From: Prevotella sp. E13-17
GTDB lineage: Bacteria; Bacteroidota; Bacteroidia; Bacteroidales; Bacteroidaceae
Length of the DNA: 64,000 nucleotides
Assembly (NCBI RefSeq): GCF_022024035.1
Contig: NZ_CP091787.1
Location: 1,178,001-1,242,000 of the forward strand
Direction: 5' to 3'
Part shown: positions 60,710 through 64,000 of the stretch, piece by piece
Layout of the letters: each line of letters starts with the position of its first letter
Position numbering within the stretch: position 1 is the stretch's first letter
The notes under the pieces: model-generated
Database searches by the model: none
What the model saw: the letters and a program-made list of their open reading frames with translations, nothing else
What the model was told of the DNA's origin: nothing
Translations under genes and position numbers: made by a program

Positions 60710-63076
60710 ATGAAAAAGTTACTAGTACTATCTATGATGTTGTTTGCTCTACTTTCTATCATGGGGGCACCAATAACATCTGAGCAAGCAAAACAAAAAG
60801 CAGCAAAGTTCTTTAAGGAAAAAGGGAAAACAATTCATCAGACGCCTCCACGTCGGTTAAAAATGATGGCAGACCGCACAGACGTTTCCACGTTCTATGT
60901 CTTTAATGCTCAGAACGAGGAAGGCTTTGTCATTATCTCGGGCGATGACTCGACAGATGATGTGTTGGGCTATGCCGTTCGGGGCTCTTTCAATGAGGAA
61001 TCATTACCCGATAACTTCGTTAGTTGGCTGAAAGAACTGGATGCCCAGATGACAATGATTCGTTCAGGCAAGGCCAAAGCTGCCAATTGGAAAAACATTG
61101 AGGCACATGCTGATGTAGCCCAGCTACTGACAACAAAGTGGAATCAAAGTTCTCCATATAATAATATGTGTCCGGAAGATGCTGGACAACGAAGTGTGAC
61201 GGGCTGTGTGGCTACGGCTCTTGCCCAAGTGATGAACTATCACCAATGGCCTAAGGGCGCTACGGGGAGCTTGGAGGGATATACGACCTCAACCCAAAGT
61301 ATTGTCGTGCCGGCTCTTCCTTCTACCACATTCGACTGGGACAATATGATTGATGACTACTCGAAAGGATATTCATCGGCTCAAGCCAATGCTGTAGCAA
61401 TACTGATGCGTTATTGTGGACAGGCTTTGAGGATGGACTATACCAACATAGAATCATCTGCAAGCTATTCAACAGCAATCCCTGTCTTAGTAGAAGATAT
61501 GGGCTACGATAAGGATATGCGCCACATTTTTGCCAATAGCTTTGAAATGGAAGAGTGGGAAAGAAAAGTCTATCACGAGTTGACGACTACTGGCCCAGTC
61601 TTATATGCCGGTAATTCGGGCACAAGCGGTCATGCTTTTGTGGTTGATGGCTATCGCGGAAGCGATAAAATGTATCATGTCAACTGGGGATGGGGCGGCA
61701 GTTGCGACGGCTTCTATAGACTGTTTGTCATGAATCCATCTAACTTAGGCATCGGTGGGGGAGATTCAACAACGGGTTATCGTTTGAATCAGGAGATGGT
61801 TTGCGGCTTTAAACCAGAGAATGGAATAGACGAATCATCCTTGTTGACGGTGAGAGATTGTCTTTATGCGAATGATGAGAAGCTTGCTGTCACCCAACAA
61901 AACGGCAAGCGTGCGCTGACGTTCTATATGACGAATAAGTCCGAGATAACCAAAACCTACGATTTTGCGCTGGTCAGCATTGGTGATGATCAATCCTTAA
62001 CCGTTCTGAGTCAAGGGGTTAACGACTTTGTGTCGGGAGGCACTTATTGGTATTATTGGACTTTAGATGAATGGCTTCAGCAAGATTTCTTTAGGGGAAA
62101 AACATTGAAGCTCTCCTTTGCCAGTAAGTTGCCCGAGAGTGAAAAATGGCTACTCTTTGACGGTGCGGATACGTATGTCGAGACAACGGTGAGTACTACA
62201 GGTGAGGTGGAATATCGCGTGAACAAGTCAAAAGAAAGTCCCGTAGATGTGAAGGTCGGCAATATTTCCTGTGTAGGTAGCAAAAAGCAATTTGAACAAC
62301 AATCGCTGGTATTTACCGTAGGGCAGAATCCTAATGATTTTAAGGGCAATCTTTATCTCTTTGCAGGCAATGAAGTTAGTGAATATACATACTGTGGCGA
62401 AACTTTTGTGGCCCTAATGGCTGGCGAAGAACTGCAGGCAAAAATAGATTTTGTACCTTCTCAGACAGGTCTTGTTCAACTTAATATTTCAACAGATAAC
62501 CAAGGCGCGAATGTTATCGGCACTTATACTGTTATTATTTCAGAAGGTGATCAAGAGCAGGGCTTCTATCTGATAGGTGATATTAACGGCTGGAGCAAGA
62601 CAGACAAAAACTATCCATTCACATTGGCAGACGATGGACAGACGTGGTATGTCACATTTCCTGGTCCCAGAGAGAATGATCAGTTCCTAAAGGTGGCTCC
62701 TGCCTCGGCTTATGAACACCAAGACACTTTCTGGTCGCGATTGTGGTGCGTGCAAAACGATGGGACGACGGAGTCAAAGGGAAAGCTCATCATTGGTGAT
62801 AAAGGTGCTATAAAGATAGTTGCATCAAGCGTGGAGAAACAATACGTTATGCGTATTGTGCCTAGTCAGATGACCTACGAAATAGAAATCGTAGATCCTA
62901 TGGGTGTTCAGGTGATGGATACGGATAATGATTCTTCAGTTGCCATATATACCATCAGTGGTCATCAAATAAAAAAGGTAAAGGCTGTTGAATTGAATGC
63001 AGCCTTGCAACGGATGCCAACTGGTATATACATCATGAGAAATGATAATAAATGCATAATTATTCGTAATCGATAA
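60710..63076 (+). CDS. Secreted C10 family cysteine protease (interpain/streptopain-like)
   Basis: 788 residues. Signal peptide about 1-19, then an inhibitory propeptide with EEGFVIISGDDSTDDVLGY. Catalytic C166 in VTGCVATALAQVM and H308 in GHAFVVDGYRG; NWGWGG is the oxyanion region. Then about 300 residues of beta-rich domains, and a short C-terminal block (SVAIYTISGHQIKK, MPTGIYIMRND) like a type IX secretion sorting signal. A secreted protease of the Prevotella interpain type, able to act on host proteins such as haemoproteins. Confidence 0.9.
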   Translation: MKKLLVLSMMLFALLSIMGAPITSEQAKQKAAKFFKEKGKTIHQTPPRRLKMMADRTDVSTFYVFNAQNEEGFVIISGDDSTDDVLGYAVRGSFNEESLPDNFVSWLKELDAQMTMIRSGKAKAANWKNIEAHADVAQLLTTKWNQSSPYNNMCPEDAGQRSVTGCVATALAQVMNYHQWPKGATGSLEGYTTSTQSIVVPALPSTTFDWDNMIDDYSKGYSSAQANAVAILMRYCGQALRMDYTNIESSASYSTAIPVLVEDMGYDKDMRHIFANSFEMEEWERKVYHELTTTGPVLYAGNSGTSGHAFVVDGYRGSDKMYHVNWGWGGSCDGFYRLFVMNPSNLGIGGGDSTTGYRLNQEMVCGFKPENGIDESSLLTVRDCLYANDEKLAVTQQNGKRALTFYMTNKSEITKTYDFALVSIGDDQSLTVLSQGVNDFVSGGTYWYYWTLDEWLQQDFFRGKTLKLSFASKLPESEKWLLFDGADTYVETTVSTTGEVEYRVNKSKESPVDVKVGNISCVGSKKQFEQQSLVFTVGQNPNDFKGNLYLFAGNEVSEYTYCGETFVALMAGEELQAKIDFVPSQTGLVQLNISTDNQGANVIGTYTVIISEGDQEQGFYLIGDINGWSKTDKNYPFTLADDGQTWYVTFPGPRENDQFLKVAPASAYEHQDTFWSRLWCVQNDGTTESKGKLIIGDKGAIKIVASSVEKQYVMRIVPSQMTYEIEIVDPMGVQVMDTDNDSSVAIYTISGHQIKKVKAVELNAALQRMPTGIYIMRNDNKCIIIRNR

Positions 63077-63127
63077 CTACTATAGAATCATTGAAATAGA
63101 CTGATGTAAAGTAGTTTTAAGAAAATT

Positions 63128-63157
63128 AGCCGAAAGTTTGGTGCTTTCGGCTTTTTT
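63128..63157 (+). terminator. Terminator after the C10 protease
   Basis: AGCCGAAAG / CTTTCGGCT stem, 7 nt loop, TTTTTT. Confidence 0.75.
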
Positions 63158-63160
63158 GCA

Positions 63161-63168
63161 TATCTTTG
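63161..63168 (+). promoter_or_regulatory. -7 promoter element of the 2-oxoacid oxidoreductase operon
   Basis: TATCTTTG matches TAnnTTTG, 40 bp before the ATG at 63209. Confidence 0.55.
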
Positions 63169-63208
63169 CAGACCAAATTCAGGGTTTTAATGCACAAAAC
63201 TATTTATT

Positions 63209-63439
63209 ATGGCAAAATTAAAAGGTGCTATTGAGGTAAATACTGAAAGGTGTAAGGGATGCTCACTTTGTATCATTGCTTGCCCTCATAAGGTAATTGC
63301 CCTAGCAAACAAAGTTAATCTTCACGGTTATCCCTATGTGGAGGCTGTCAACGAGGAAGCCTGTGTGGGCTGTGCGTCGTGTGGCATTGTCTGTCCGGAT
63401 GGTTGTATTACCGTGTATCGTAAAAAAGTGGAGGAATAA
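63209..63439 (+). CDS. 2-oxoacid:ferredoxin oxidoreductase, ferredoxin-like delta subunit
   Basis: 76 residues with two 4Fe-4S motifs, [12 protein letters not shown] and [12 protein letters not shown]. It passes electrons between the oxidoreductase core and ferredoxin. It lies 2 bp before the alpha subunit gene. Confidence 0.88.
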   Translation: MAKLKGAIEVNTERCKGCSLCIIACPHKVIALANKVNLHGYPYVEAVNEEACVGCASCGIVCPDGCITVYRKKVEE

Positions 63440-63441
63440 GT

Positions 63442-64000
63442 ATGGCACAAGAGAAAGAGGTTGTATTGATGAAAGGCAACGAAGCAATTGCTCACGCTGC
63501 TATTCGTTGCGGATGCGACGGCTATTTTGGCTATCCTATTACTCCGCAGAGTGAAGTGATTGAAACGCTGGCAGAGCTGAAGCCTTGGGAGACCACTGGT
63601 ATGCAAGTGGTTCAGGCTGAGAGTGAGTTGGCTTCTATTTATATGGTCTATGGCGCTGCCGGAGCTGGAAAGCGTGCAATGACTTCGTCATCATCTCCTG
63701 GTATTGCCCTGATGCAGGAGGGAATTACTTATATGGCAGGTGCTGAGGTGCCTGGTGTGTTTATCAACGTACAGCGTGGCGGCCCTGGCCTGGGTACAAT
63801 TCAGCCCTCACAGGGCGACTACAATCAGGCCACACGTGGTGGTGGTAATGGTGACTATAAGGTCATTGTTTTGGCTCCCTCTTCTGTTCAGGAGATGGCC
63901 GATTTCGTTGACCTTGCCTTTGAGTTAGCATTCAAGTATCGCAATCCCGCTATGATTCTTTCTGATGGCGTCATCGGGCAGATGATGGAGAAGGTGGTGT
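63442..64000 (+). CDS. 2-oxoacid:acceptor oxidoreductase alpha subunit (partial)
   Basis: 186 codons visible, running off the right edge. [53 protein letters not shown] are the TPP/CoA-enzyme domain motifs of the KorA/VorB group (2-oxoglutarate or branched-chain 2-oxoacid). Which substrate cannot be told from this piece. Follows the delta subunit. Confidence 0.88.
   Translation, partial: MAQEKEVVLMKGNEAIAHAAIRCGCDGYFGYPITPQSEVIETLAELKPWETTGMQVVQAESELASIYMVYGAAGAGKRAMTSSSSPGIALMQEGITYMAGAEVPGVFINVQRGGPGLGTIQPSQGDYNQATRGGGNGDYKVIVLAPSSVQEMADFVDLAFELAFKYRNPAMILSDGVIGQMMEKVV

Overview
This window looks like a chromosomal segment from a Prevotellaceae-type Bacteroidota (Prevotella, Segatella or Xylanibacter group). 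The support is: many promoters of the Bacteroidota form TTTG-(19-21)-TAnnTTTG, a GH92 mannosidase, a group III glutamine synthetase, a C10 (interpain-like) protease with a type IX secretion-like tail, a 33-residue smalltalk protein, and a thrA/apgM-like/thrC operon. No tool was run, so family names come from motifs and overall resemblance.

Layout. 1-6.2 kb: ordinary genes (flavoprotein, GH92 mannosidase, small redox proteins, 4Fe-4S protein, DNA polymerase IV). 6.3-17.3 kb: a defence island placed between dinB and tRNA-His. It holds a mobilization-protein remnant, hsdR, an hsdS split in two at a 9-G homopolymer, a PrrC-like anticodon nuclease, hsdM, AbiH, a GIY-YIG/DUF4357 protein and an AlbA_2 (Schlafen-like) protein. 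17.4-22.8 kb, minus strand: tRNA-His, secG, a TPR-like protein, lptE, a sigma-54 activator, pdxA and rlmN. In this run the activator reads in frame, without a stop, into lptE. 22.9-29.1 kb: a 1241-residue glycosyltransferase/DUF4922/SpoIID fusion followed by two AmpG-like transporters. 29.1-35.5 kb: a lipoprotein, cysE, glnN and the agmatine-to-putrescine pair aguA/aguB.

35.5-46.3 kb is the accessory, repeat-rich part. It has smalltalk, an HU-like protein, a CHC2/Toprim primase, a DUF3987-like protein, several unknown genes, an HNH endonuclease, a gene whose end is rewritten by a repeat, and an Abi_2/AbiF-type HEPN protein with a structured leader. Several repeat families are interleaved here: dispersed promoter cassettes, about 140 bp MITE-like elements with hairpin ends, G/C-rich palindromes (some inside genes as in-frame peptide inserts), and a 60 bp palindromic element present twice. 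46.3-64 kb returns to core functions: a FetAB-like pair with a degenerate ATPase, thrC/apgM/thrA, a FAD oxidoreductase, a cytidylate kinase-like protein, a DjlA-like protein, a QueH/5-FCL fusion, ffh, folD, a C10 protease and the start of a 2-oxoacid:ferredoxin oxidoreductase operon.

The strongest candidates for a second look are: (i) the poly-G switch in hsdS, next to a PrrC-like nuclease; (ii) the AbiF-like HEPN gene with a hairpin leader, between two copies of a palindromic repeat; (iii) palindromic repeats that insert the same peptide in frame into two unrelated proteins; (iv) a family of nearly identical promoter cassettes upstream of unrelated genes.
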